A DNA stretch of 10,957 nucleotides from an uncultured Bacteroidota bacterium. Lineage in GTDB: Bacteria > Bacteroidota > Bacteroidia > Flavobacteriales > Flavobacteriaceae. Location of the stretch: the NCBI GenBank assembly GCA_903879875.1, contig CAIRNC010000427.1:1-10957 (forward strand). The letters run 5' to 3'. Positions 1-7,441 of the stretch are shown here, in pieces (the stretch's first letter is position 1; every line of letters starts with the position of its first letter). Both the position numbers and the translations under genes were made by a program. The notes beneath the pieces are model-generated. The model worked only from the letters and a program-made list of their open reading frames with translations, was not told the origin of the DNA and ran no database searches.

Positions 1-2480
1 AAAACACCATCGGCATCTGTATCTTTTGGTGTTAATCCTAAGGCAAAAGCATCATCGATACCATCAAAATTAGCATCCAAATGGGAAGGCGCTATATAAT
101 TTTGACCTTGTACTTCTATACCATCAGGTATACCATCATTATCAGAATCATAGTCCAATTGATCTGGAATTCCATCTCCATCATGGTCTTTGGGTACACA
201 TGTAGTTGAAAGCGCAAAAGTAGCTTTGTTGATCTGAGTGTCTGATAAATTGGATTGTGTAATACTAAATGACGTTGTATTATGCGAACGGAAGCTGAAA
301 GTACCTGTTCCAGCAGCAAGAGGCACACTACCATTGATTCTAAAACGGATTTCAAAAGAGGAGTATTGAGATATGCCACTTTCATAAATACCGTCATAGT
401 TGGTGTCAATTAACAATTGATTGGTTGGATTAAGTACTGTAATTGTAGTATTGATAGGCGATTTTACAATAAAATTGGCATCAGCATTGGCTAAATTACT
501 CGCATTGGCAGTACTCACATATTCCATTAGTACTGATAGCGGTTGTGAAAAAGTATTGATTTCATAAGTAACTGAATTTCCAATTCCAGGTGTAACTTCG
601 GTTATTATTGTCCCATTACTATTTCCAATAAATGGTGTTACTGCAGCTAATCCTGTAGTCGTAACGTTTCCTATAAACGAATTGGAATAGGTACTTAAAT
701 TAATTGCTGTAGGTGTTATTAGAGTAGAGGTGTCGAGTGGCAAATTGCCTAAAGATTCGTAACAATTGGTTAAACCATCATTGTCTAAATCCAAATCAAT
801 ATTGTTGTTAACTAAGTCATTATCATCATTTAAAGCACAATCGCTTACAGGAATTTTGTCGGAATCAAGTGTGATTCCACAGGCTGTTATGGTTGCTGTA
901 ACATAATAGTAGCCTGCTTGAGTTGGTGCATAACTACTAGAATTAGTTCCTACGTTGGTGTTATTAAAATGCCATTGGAATGAATTAAACGATGTTAGCG
1001 TACTCACATTTAATAATACGTTTGGAATACAATTGGTTTGAGCAACATTTAGAGCACCAAAAGTAACCTCTGGTTTGAAAGTAAATCCGGAATAAAAGCC
1101 TCCAAAAGTAGCAGCACCATCGCTTCCATAAGCAGCAAGATACAATTGCCCTGATGAAAAGGCAGAAACATTTCCTGTTAATCCTTTTAGCACATAAGTT
1201 TGATAATTTGTATTTCCGGTAACACTTAAGGGGCCAGTTACCGTAATTCCAGCGGGTAAAGTAGCTAAAGTATAAGGAATTCCATTGATGATAAAATTCA
1301 ATGTAGCATTAGTTTCAGCAACTATGGTCACTCTACCTGTAAAAATTCTTGTTCCAATTTGTTCAATCATAGGAATATTATCAATATTATGTGGGGTTTG
1401 GCAACTTAAAGGTGGCACAAAAAATAGTTCTTGATTGGCTTGACTTGCCAACGAATTATCGCCCACACTTTGATAGGCAAAAATATTTTTAGAAGTACGC
1501 ACAAATAAATTTCCATTTGCGCTATAATCAGTACCTACAAGCGCCACATATTGACCTGCATTTATGGTGTAAGAAGCAGTAGTAGATCCATTTAAGAAAA
1601 TTTGAGTATTGTCTTCATCAGCAATTAACAATGCTCTTTCAACATTAGAAAGTCCCGTACTTTTTATGAAAATATATTCATTTCCGATTCGATCTGCAGG
1701 TACAATTTGATCAAAACCCAAATCTTGATTTCCCATTTCCCCATTAGTACCTCCAAAAGACCCACAATTTAAAGCAATTGGTTTGTTGGAAGTTACTAAC
1801 GACCCTATCAAAGCATCTCTATTAGCAGTTAATGGACCTTGAACTGCCATCACAAAACTTTCACCAGCGTTTAATGTAGTTGCAGAAGGTGTATTTCCAG
1901 CAGCTGTATTGTTTACTAATACAGCTCCAGCTTTAATTCCAGAAAATTGTACCACAGTATTATTTTCAGTAGCCAAAACAGATACAAAAGTATAATTGTT
2001 AGAAGCATAAGCGGAAGCTAATGTATTTAAAAATCCACCAATTCGAAATCGGGTACCTAAAGCTGCTAATCCTTTAGAAACCAAGGCTCCAGACTGGTTT
2101 CCACTTCCTGCAATTACTCTGGCAGCTACATAAATCATATCATCGGCTTCAATGATATAACCTCTATCTGTCATTACAGTATTTACATCTGATGAACCTA
2201 CAATCAATTGACCATAGCCCGAGGATTGTACATGATGAACATAAGGCAAATCTCTTGAAACGGTTCCAGTGATTATTGTACTACCTAATTGTTTTATTTT
2301 GAATTGAATAGGGGTAATACTAGGTGTTGAAATATAAATATATTGCTCCTCAGGATTAACACCTCCACCACCATTTGCAACTAGTGCACCTGACAGAGGC
2401 GGAATGTAGTGGGTTTTACTAAATTGTGCGAAACAGTTAATTGATAAAAATATAAATAGAAGTACAAATGATTTTTTCAT
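1..2480 (-). CDS. IgGFc-binding-like secreted surface protein with Asp-rich calcium-binding repeats (partial, 3' end outside window)
   Basis: The frame is open from an ATG at 2480 to the left edge (826 codons, no stop), so the C-terminus is missing. Residues 1-18 form a signal peptide (MKKSFVLLFIF..., likely cleaved CFA|Q). Residues about 95-450 resemble the bacterial IgGFc-binding N-terminal domain. They include the phrases GFDQIVPADRIGNEYIFIKS near residue 260 and YTFVSVLATENNTVVQF near 180. Residues about 478-545 look Ig/PKD-like (FQWHFNN, then AGYYYVTAT). Aspartate-rich stretches at 545-577 (DLDLDNDGLTNCYE) and 765-826 (DHDGDGIPD, DSDNDGIPDG, DTDADGV) match thrombospondin type 3-like calcium loops, with a beta-rich segment of about 190 residues between them. 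Family knowledge suggests a surface protein that may bind glycoprotein or mucin-like ligands. A T9SS type B sorting domain beyond the edge is likely but unseen. It lies 29 nt after the choice-of-anchor L gene and has its own promoter motif. Exact ligand unknown. Confidence 0.85.
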   Translation of the reverse strand, partial: MKKSFVLLFIFLSINCFAQFSKTHYIPPLSGALVANGGGGVNPEEQYIYISTPSITPIQFKIKQLGSTIITGTVSRDLPYVHHVQSSGYGQLIVGSSDVNTVMTDRGYIIEADDMIYVAARVIAGSGNQSGALVSKGLAALGTRFRIGGFLNTLASAYASNNYTFVSVLATENNTVVQFSGIKAGAVLVNNTAAGNTPSATTLNAGESFVMAVQGPLTANRDALIGSLVTSNKPIALNCGSFGGTNGEMGNQDLGFDQIVPADRIGNEYIFIKSTGLSNVERALLIADEDNTQIFLNGSTTASYTINAGQYVALVGTDYSANGNLFVRTSKNIFAYQSVGDNSLASQANQELFFVPPLSCQTPHNIDNIPMIEQIGTRIFTGRVTIVAETNATLNFIINGIPYTLATLPAGITVTGPLSVTGNTNYQTYVLKGLTGNVSAFSSGQLYLAAYGSDGAATFGGFYSGFTFKPEVTFGALNVAQTNCIPNVLLNVSTLTSFNSFQWHFNNTNVGTNSSSYAPTQAGYYYVTATITACGITLDSDKIPVSDCALNDDNDLVNNNIDLDLDNDGLTNCYESLGNLPLDTSTLITPTAINLSTYSNSFIGNVTTTGLAAVTPFIGNSNGTIITEVTPGIGNSVTYEINTFSQPLSVLMEYVSTANASNLANADANFIVKSPINTTITVLNPTNQLLIDTNYDGIYESGISQYSSFEIRFRINGSVPLAAGTGTFSFRSHNTTSFSITQSNLSDTQINKATFALSTTCVPKDHDGDGIPDQLDYDSDNDGIPDGIEVQGQNYIAPSHLDANFDGIDDAFALGLTPKDTDADGV

Positions 2481-2496
2481 AAAATAGTTTAAAAAA

Positions 2497-2526
2497 CAAA
2501 TGTAACTATTTATCTTTTAAGTGCAA
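2497..2526 (-). promoter_or_regulatory. Candidate Bacteroidota promoter for the IgGFc-binding-like gene
   Basis: On the minus strand, TTG (2526-2524) is followed after 19 nt by TACATTTG (2504-2497), an exact match to the TTG / TAnnTTTG consensus of Bacteroidota primary sigma factor promoters. The -33 part lies inside the last codons of the choice-of-anchor L gene and the -7 part in the 29-nt gap. The box ends 16 nt before the ATG at 2480, so the predicted leader is only about 12 nt. Confidence 0.55.
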
Positions 2527-4804
2527 AATGACCTCTAACAATCTTATTGTTATCTATATTTATTACAAACCAATAATCCGTTGCAGGTAGTGGTATAGCG
2601 TTTAATTTTCCGTCCCAACCTATTCCATTTCCATAAAAACTATATACTAATTTTCCGTAACGGTCATAAATGGTTATAAAAGATTTTGGATGATAATTTA
2701 AAAATGGGATTTTCCAAATATCGTTCACACCATCGTTATTAGGTGTGAAAAATTTGGGATAGTCTAAAACATAAATAATTGCTGAAGTTGGTTCGCATCC
2801 ATTTTTATCGTTTATGGTAATGGTATATTCCCCAGAAGTAACATTAGTAAAGAAAGGACTTTCTTGAAAATGAACGCCATCTATTGAAAATTCATAATTA
2901 GAACCAATTCCTGTATAATGAATTAAAACCGAGTTGTCACCGCCTTCAAAATCATCAATAGTAACTGATGTTATTGTAGCTTTTCCAGATGAAGAGACTA
3001 AGAATTTTTTAACATCCTTGCAACCATTACTATCCGTTACTGTAACCGTAAAGGTATTTGCAGCTGTTACATTTATAGTATTGGTTGTAGAAAGATTGGC
3101 ATTATCCCACAAATAACTTGAATAACCGGTAGCAACTGTTAGTGCGATTGTAGTGCCATCACATAAAAATCGGGTTTCATCACCAAAATCGGGTGCTGTA
3201 AATGTATTAATTTGTAATGTTATTGGAATTAATCCATAGCATTCCGTTCCATTTAATGCCTTAGCCCAGATAATTTGTTGGTAGGGCACGGTGTTATAAA
3301 AATCATTTGGAAGTGCATTATTATCAGTTAATGCCTCATTGGCAGTAGTATAATATTTTACAACTAAACCTGGCGGTAAACCCAATAATACAGAGGGTGT
3401 TGCAGTTGAATTCAAATCAAAATGAAATAATCCATCTTGAACATTATCATCATCACAAGTTACAAATGGATTTTGTGGGGCAATTGTATTATTTGAAATT
3501 TTCAATTGAACCGCCACAAATGCGGAACATCCTAAAGCGTTTTTTACCAGTGCATAAATAGTTTTAGGGGTACTTGTTTGAAATGCAGTTGGATTAGCAA
3601 TCGGGTTGGCATCAGATTGATTTTCATAATAAATTGGAGTCAATAAGTTGGAATCGTTTGCCAAAATTAGAGGATTCGCTTTGGTTAAATTATATATGGT
3701 TGTACCATCATTATTATCATCACATTGAAAAAGGGTTGCAGCAGTTGGATTTAGAGGAGCTGCAAATTCAATAGTAATTTCACTCGTTGCGATACAAGAA
3801 GTAGCTCCTAAAGCAATTTCAACTTTATATTTTCCATTTGAAGTTACATTTAAAATTGGATTGACTTCTAAAGGAAGCAGTACATTGTTTTTGTACCATT
3901 TATAGGTGTTTGTGCCAGATTGAGTAGCATTCAAAGAATAAGTTGAACCATAACAAACGGGGTTACCCAGCGCAATTAGTTTGTCAGGCCCTAAATCGGC
4001 ACCCACTTTAAAACTACCTCCACCAAGAAAAATCGCTGAATCGTAACGAATGTTTTCATGATCCGCAATTACCAATTTGATATGGTATTTTACATTGGGC
4101 ACAACTGTAGATTTAGCAGTCAAAATAGTAGTTTGACCATTAAAATTAATAGGAGCATTTGATCCATTGTAACCTCCAAAATAGGTTTCGTTTTGAGCGG
4201 CACAACCACCATTAATTAATGGATGAACAGAAGTTACTAAAACCGGCGTGGTAGTATTCGGAATAACAGCTAAATTAGTGTAAGGAGTTGTTGCACCAAA
4301 AGGTTTAAGTAAAAAAGCAAACCCATCCGAATATCGACAGGGTGCAGTGCCTTGATATTCTTCGGAAGCAAAAATGTAATCAAAACTTATTTGATTTGTT
4401 AAAGGTGTAAAATCAAATTCTAAAACGGTGGCATTAAATGTATTTGAAATGCCTAAAGCTTGTTCTAAATCGATATCACCTTGCCATGCTGAATTTCCTT
4501 CGTCTATCAAATTAGTATTAGGTCCTGAAGATCGATTTGCTCTGGCTGTGCTCAAAACAATGCCATTTGTTAAAGGAAAACTACTAGACGAACCATTAAA
4601 AAAACCATAACTCTGAGCACCAGGACTGAAAGTATCGCCGTTTACTGTAAAATTTTCAACATTGGCACATGGAGAATTGATTAATACATCGTGAACCAAT
4701 TGTTGTGCCGTATAAGTGTCATCAACAGTAATGTTTTGTGCAATTGTTTTTGAAGTAAAACACGAAAAAAGCAATATATAGAGCGAGATTTTATTCCATT
4801 TCAT
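2510..4804 (-). CDS. Choice-of-anchor L domain protein with T9SS type B sorting domain
   Basis: 764 aa. The start is the ATG at 4804, because it opens a signal peptide (MKWNKISLYILLFSCF..., cleavage near TIA|Q at 22). The frame can be extended upstream to a TTG, but that would bury the signal peptide and overlap the permease gene. Residues 30-265 form the choice-of-anchor L domain (LTNGIVLSTA at 78-87, FDYIFASEEYQG at 141-152, SDGFAFLL at 159-166). Residues 268-347 are Ig-like (TYKWYKNN). Two related modules of about 80 residues follow (359-437 and 449-533, each opening with CDD), then another Ig-like segment (537-602). Residues 682-764 are the type B (gliding-motility-associated) C-terminal domain: FFTPNNDGVNDIWKI, then ITIYDRYGKLVY, GWDGK, and the basic end FALKR. 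The protein should be exported by Sec and then moved to the surface or medium by T9SS. The domain only implies attachment or adhesion; no enzyme motif is visible. Confidence 0.93.
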   Translation of the reverse strand: MKWNKISLYILLFSCFTSKTIAQNITVDDTYTAQQLVHDVLINSPCANVENFTVNGDTFSPGAQSYGFFNGSSSSFPLTNGIVLSTARANRSSGPNTNLIDEGNSAWQGDIDLEQALGISNTFNATVLEFDFTPLTNQISFDYIFASEEYQGTAPCRYSDGFAFLLKPFGATTPYTNLAVIPNTTTPVLVTSVHPLINGGCAAQNETYFGGYNGSNAPINFNGQTTILTAKSTVVPNVKYHIKLVIADHENIRYDSAIFLGGGSFKVGADLGPDKLIALGNPVCYGSTYSLNATQSGTNTYKWYKNNVLLPLEVNPILNVTSNGKYKVEIALGATSCIATSEITIEFAAPLNPTAATLFQCDDNNDGTTIYNLTKANPLILANDSNLLTPIYYENQSDANPIANPTAFQTSTPKTIYALVKNALGCSAFVAVQLKISNNTIAPQNPFVTCDDDNVQDGLFHFDLNSTATPSVLLGLPPGLVVKYYTTANEALTDNNALPNDFYNTVPYQQIIWAKALNGTECYGLIPITLQINTFTAPDFGDETRFLCDGTTIALTVATGYSSYLWDNANLSTTNTINVTAANTFTVTVTDSNGCKDVKKFLVSSSGKATITSVTIDDFEGGDNSVLIHYTGIGSNYEFSIDGVHFQESPFFTNVTSGEYTITINDKNGCEPTSAIIYVLDYPKFFTPNNDGVNDIWKIPFLNYHPKSFITIYDRYGKLVYSFYGNGIGWDGKLNAIPLPATDYWFVINIDNNKIVRGHFALKR

Positions 4805-4812
4805 AGCATCGG

Positions 4813-4841
4813 CAAAGATACTACAAATCTCGTTTTTCCAA
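4813..4841 (-). promoter_or_regulatory. Candidate Bacteroidota promoter for the choice-of-anchor L gene
   Basis: On the minus strand, TTG (4841-4839) is followed after 18 nt by TATCTTTG (4820-4813), matching TTG / TAnnTTTG. The -33 element is in the last codons of the permease gene, and the -7 box begins directly after the permease stop codon. Only 8 nt separate the box from ATG 4804, so a transcript from here would be almost leaderless. The motif could be chance in AT-rich DNA, or a minor promoter added to read-through. Confidence 0.42.
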
Positions 4842-5669
4842 TAATTTGTAGGACATAAATACAAATACTGCTGTCCAAACTAATACTACAAAGATATTTG
4901 AAAAATGTACGGAATAATCTTTAGTGAAATTTGCTCCCATAGAATTTCCTACAGACTTAATGAAATTTAATCGAGTTACAGGTTCTACTATTAGATTTGA
5001 CATTGATTCTAATGGAAAATAATGTTTCATTGTGTCAAAAATAGTTACATCACTATATTTATAGTTAAAAATTTTATGTTTTAATATACCTATAAAAACG
5101 TTTTCAAAAATCCACCAAATGAATAAAAAACCTAGGGCAAATGCAGAACGTTTTATTAAAACACCTAAAAATAAACAAAATGAAAAGAATCCTAATAGTT
5201 TAACAAAATAAGCTGCAAAGTATTCTAAATCCGAGGTAATAATGCTAAATTCATTATACGATGAGAAATTTAATCCTAAAATTAGACATATTAAAAATAA
5301 AAAAAGAGTTGAAATTAATGCGAAAAAAATTATGGTATAAAATTTAGACAGAATGAATTCTTTTTTACTTAAACCATCAATTAAATTTTGCTTTAATGTG
5401 CCATAACTATATTCATTGGCAATCATTGAAACAATTACTACAGCTAAAAATAATTTTAGCCAAGAAGCAAAATAAGTGCTCATGTGCCAAATGTATGGAA
5501 AATTGAAAATACCACTTTTGGCTGCTTCAAATTTAAGTGGACCTAATTCAAATTCAATAGAGCCTATTAACGCAATTAATGTTAATGTTAAAAAATAGGT
5601 AATAGTTAGTATTCTGCTAGCTCTATTTTGCCATGTTTTTTGTAATTCTATAGAAAGTAATCGTATCAT
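4821..5669 (-). CDS. ABC-2 type transporter permease
   Basis: 282 aa, ATG start. It is an inner-membrane permease with about six hydrophobic segments, near residues 19-37, 65-83, 111-133, 149-171, 175-195 and 258-275. The cytoplasmic stretch ANEYSYGTLKQNLIDGLSKK (84-103) is the typical ABC-2 permease signature (E-Y-x-x-G-T) after the second membrane segment. It lies 44 nt downstream of an ABC ATPase on the same strand, its obvious partner, and 16 nt upstream of the choice-of-anchor L gene. Pairs of this type (bacitracin or multidrug BcrA/BcrB-like) export peptides, antibiotics or lipids, but the substrate cannot be read from sequence. The length is normal for a half-size permease, and I see no truncation. 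Confidence 0.9.
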   Translation of the reverse strand: MIRLLSIELQKTWQNRASRILTITYFLTLTLIALIGSIEFELGPLKFEAAKSGIFNFPYIWHMSTYFASWLKLFLAVVIVSMIANEYSYGTLKQNLIDGLSKKEFILSKFYTIIFFALISTLFLFLICLILGLNFSSYNEFSIITSDLEYFAAYFVKLLGFFSFCLFLGVLIKRSAFALGFLFIWWIFENVFIGILKHKIFNYKYSDVTIFDTMKHYFPLESMSNLIVEPVTRLNFIKSVGNSMGANFTKDYSVHFSNIFVVLVWTAVFVFMSYKLLEKRDL

Positions 5670-5713
5670 TTTAATAGTTTAAATGGTGTAAGGAAAAAGG
5701 AATGGATTTAAAA

Positions 5714-6610
5714 TTAAGATTGTTTCGTTAATTCTAAAAATTGTTCTTCTAAACTGTGTTTGCGTTTAACCAAATGGGTAAGTATAATATTTTGTTTGAA
5801 CAAATAAGAATTTAATTCAGAAGGTTCTAAATTATTTTTTAGATAAACTAATAATTTTTTATCCTCTTTTTCAATTTTTTCAATTTGAGAAAAGTGTTGC
5901 AAAGCCGATTTTAATTGTTCTAAATTATCTGATTCCAATTCAAAGAAACCTTCGTTAGCAGTAATCCCATTAACTGTACCTTGATATAAAGTTACACCAT
6001 TTCGAATTACAATTACGTGGGAACATACTTTTTCAACTTCATCTAACAAATGAGATGCTAACAGAATAGTTGTTCCTTGATTGGCAATAATTCGGATTAA
6101 ATCTCTAATTTGTCTAATTCCTTGTGGGTCTAAACCGTTAGTTGGTTCGTCTAAAATTAAAATTTCAGGATCGTTGAGTAGGGCAGAGGCAATAGCTAAA
6201 CGTTGTTTCATTCCTAAAGAAAACGTTTTGAACTTACTGTTTTTTCTTTCTGCCAAACCTACTAATTCTAATTTTTCAGTCACTTTAGAATAATCGATAC
6301 CTTTGATTTTACAAACCAATTCTAAATTTTCTTGCGCTGTCATGTACGGATAAAAATTAGGTCGTTCAATAATGGCGCCTACTTTTTTCAAAGCCTCATG
6401 AGTAGAATATTTTCCGCCAAACCATTCAAATTCGCCTGAAGTTCTATTCACAACATTCAAAACAATACCTAAAGTGGTTGATTTTCCAGACCCGTTAGGT
6501 CCTAGGATACCATAAACATTGCCTTTTTGAATTTCTAATGAAACGTTGTTTACAGCATGAACGTAGCCATAACGCTTGTGTAAATTTTTGATAGATAAAA
6601 TGGTTTCCAA
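5714..6610 (-). CDS. ABC transporter ATP-binding protein (BcrA-like exporter ATPase), TTG start
   Basis: 298 aa. All nucleotide-binding motifs are present: Walker A GPNGSGKST (37-45), signature SLGMKQR (131-137), Walker B LILDEP (151-156), D-loop GLDP (159-162) and H-loop His187. The Q-loop position reads IIERPNFYPYMT, with Glu82 where many ABC ATPases have Gln; this is usual in the bacitracin-exporter-like group. Residues about 215-298 form the extra C-terminal region of this group. The frame has a stop 4-6 nt upstream of TTG 6610 and no internal ATG before residue 90, which would delete Walker A. The start is therefore TTG, giving METILSIKNL. It should energise the permease encoded 44 nt downstream. 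I found no consensus promoter in the 199 nt upstream. It is not GldA-like, so a gliding role is not supported. Substrate unknown. Confidence 0.92.
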   Translation of the reverse strand: METILSIKNLHKRYGYVHAVNNVSLEIQKGNVYGILGPNGSGKSTTLGIVLNVVNRTSGEFEWFGGKYSTHEALKKVGAIIERPNFYPYMTAQENLELVCKIKGIDYSKVTEKLELVGLAERKNSKFKTFSLGMKQRLAIASALLNDPEILILDEPTNGLDPQGIRQIRDLIRIIANQGTTILLASHLLDEVEKVCSHVIVIRNGVTLYQGTVNGITANEGFFELESDNLEQLKSALQHFSQIEKIEKEDKKLLVYLKNNLEPSELNSYLFKQNIILTHLVKRKHSLEEQFLELTKQS

Positions 6611-6761
6611 CTTTTATTGATTTAGAATTTAGAGTAAGACGACAAAGAAGTGATTTTGTTACTTATAAAAAAATGCAAATAAAGTTTGGAGCAAAAAGTT
6701 GCTGAAAATCAATAAATTAAATATAAGTAAGTAATTGTTTTAAGATTCGGTAAAAACACAT

Positions 6762-6789
6762 TTAATTTAGTTTGAAATTGCTAAATTAA
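6762..6789 (-). terminator. Probable intrinsic terminator of clpS
   Basis: A perfect 9-bp inverted repeat (TTAATTTAG / CTAAATTAA) with a 10-nt loop begins about 20 nt past the clpS stop on the minus strand. It is followed within 5 nt by five consecutive T. The stem is AT-rich, so termination may be partial, but position and layout fit. Confidence 0.5.
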
Positions 6790-6809
6790 CTATGTCGAGC
6801 AAGTTTATT

Positions 6810-7085
6810 TTAAATAATTTCAGCACTCAAACCCGCTTCAAGCAATTGAGTGCACTGCGGTATTAATTCTTTTAAATCACCTGTTTTTACAGTGCATTTT
6901 CCTTTATAATGCACCAAAATAGCACATTGTTCCGCTTGTTCAGAAGTATGTTTACACACTTGTATTAAAGTAGCAATAACATGATCAAATGTATTTACAT
7001 CATCATTAAATAAAACAATTTCATTATTGTTTTTAACCGCTTCACTTACTAATACTTCTTCTGAAATTAACTCTTTTGTACTCAT
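6810..7085 (-). CDS. clpS: ATP-dependent Clp protease adaptor ClpS
   Basis: 91 aa from ATG 7085. A TTG three codons upstream is possible but unnecessary. ClpS hands proteins with destabilising N-terminal residues to the Clp unfoldase/protease in the cytoplasm. The core is clear: NEIVLFNDDVNTFDHV (21-36) holds the NDD motif (27-29) that grips the substrate alpha-amino group, and LVHYKGKC (57-64) holds the pocket His59. Aligned from memory with E. coli ClpS, Thr38 is replaced by Asn31 and the gatekeeper Met40 by Phe33. The N-terminal tail (about 20 residues), which in E. coli ClpS acts on the unfoldase, is present and acidic/polar. It has four cysteines (44, 54, 64, 78). It stands alone: no clp ATPase gene is adjacent. 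A consensus promoter lies about 80 nt upstream and a hairpin with a T-run follows the stop. Confidence 0.95.
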   Translation of the reverse strand: MSTKELISEEVLVSEAVKNNNEIVLFNDDVNTFDHVIATLIQVCKHTSEQAEQCAILVHYKGKCTVKTGDLKELIPQCTQLLEAGLSAEII

Positions 7086-7165
7086 TATTGGCAATTTAAT
7101 TTTTTTACTTTAAAAAAAAAATAAGGTTTGAAATTGACTTAACTTCAACTCCTAAATTTAAACGT

Positions 7166-7195
7166 CAAATATAATCAAACCTAACTATTTTACAA
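7166..7195 (-). promoter_or_regulatory. Candidate clpS promoter
   Basis: On the minus strand, TTG (7195-7193) is followed after 19 nt by TATATTTG (7173-7166), an exact consensus match with ideal spacing. It lies in the divergent intergenic region 80 nt before the clpS ATG, giving a predicted leader of about 75 nt. It is one of the best promoter matches in the window. Confidence 0.65.
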
Positions 7196-7357
7196 ACGCA
7201 TTACTCAATCAAATTTCAACGTTTTTATTTTTCAAAAAATAAATATTGCATATAATTTTAAATTTAGGATTATTATACTATTGATAACCATGAAAATTAA
7301 ATGATTTGATTCATTTTTATAAATGCATTAAAAATTATTTTTATGATTGTTTTTTAT

Positions 7358-7365
7358 TATTTTTG
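7358..7365 (+). promoter_or_regulatory. Possible -7 box upstream of the CotH-type gene
   Basis: TATTTTTG matches TAnnTTTG 76 nt before the CotH-type ATG, but no TTG sits at the expected 17-23 nt upstream; the nearest (7347-7349) is only 8 nt away. In such T-rich DNA this half-site alone is weak evidence. Confidence 0.3.
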
Positions 7366-7441
7366 ATGAAATATTTAACGTAAAGTATTGTAAATAAAAA
7401 ATTTAGTTTTTAAATCCTACCTAAAAGTCAAAAACAATAAC

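Larger units (their letters stand above)
7086..7441. other. Divergent intergenic region between clpS and the CotH-type gene
   Basis: This 356-nt, very AT-rich stretch has no credible reading frame. It holds the clpS promoter (7166-7195) and a lone TAnnTTTG box (7358-7365) facing the CotH-type gene. It also has a 6-bp inverted repeat AAATGA / TCATTT (7299-7304 and 7311-7316). I see no tRNA, riboswitch or repeat family here. Confidence 0.6.

Noticed and set aside
116..409. 97-codon open frame inside the IgGFc-binding-like gene
   Set aside because: It is on the same strand in another frame, low in complexity and rich in Met/Leu, and the real gene reads cleanly through it.
2934..4610. Short plus-strand frames (2934-3116 and 4428-4610) opposite the choice-of-anchor L gene
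   Set aside because: Both are antisense to a well-supported gene, have no start signals and show no recognisable protein features.
4805..4864. N-terminal extension of the choice-of-anchor L protein to a TTG at 4864
   Set aside because: It would place 20 residues before a good signal peptide and overlap the permease gene; ATG 4804 is better.
6081..6293. 70-codon plus-strand frame opposite the ABC ATPase
   Set aside because: It is the antisense of the Walker B and signature region of a clear ATPase.
5714..6610. Exporter ATPase as the gliding motility protein GldA
   Set aside because: The FYPYMT-type Q-loop region and C-terminal region fit BcrA-like exporters, and no gldF/gldG-like gene is next to it.
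6690..6703. AGCAA/TTGCT hairpin between clpS and the ABC ATPase
   Set aside because: The 5-bp stem has no T-run on either strand, and the 6762-6789 hairpin is a better clpS terminator.
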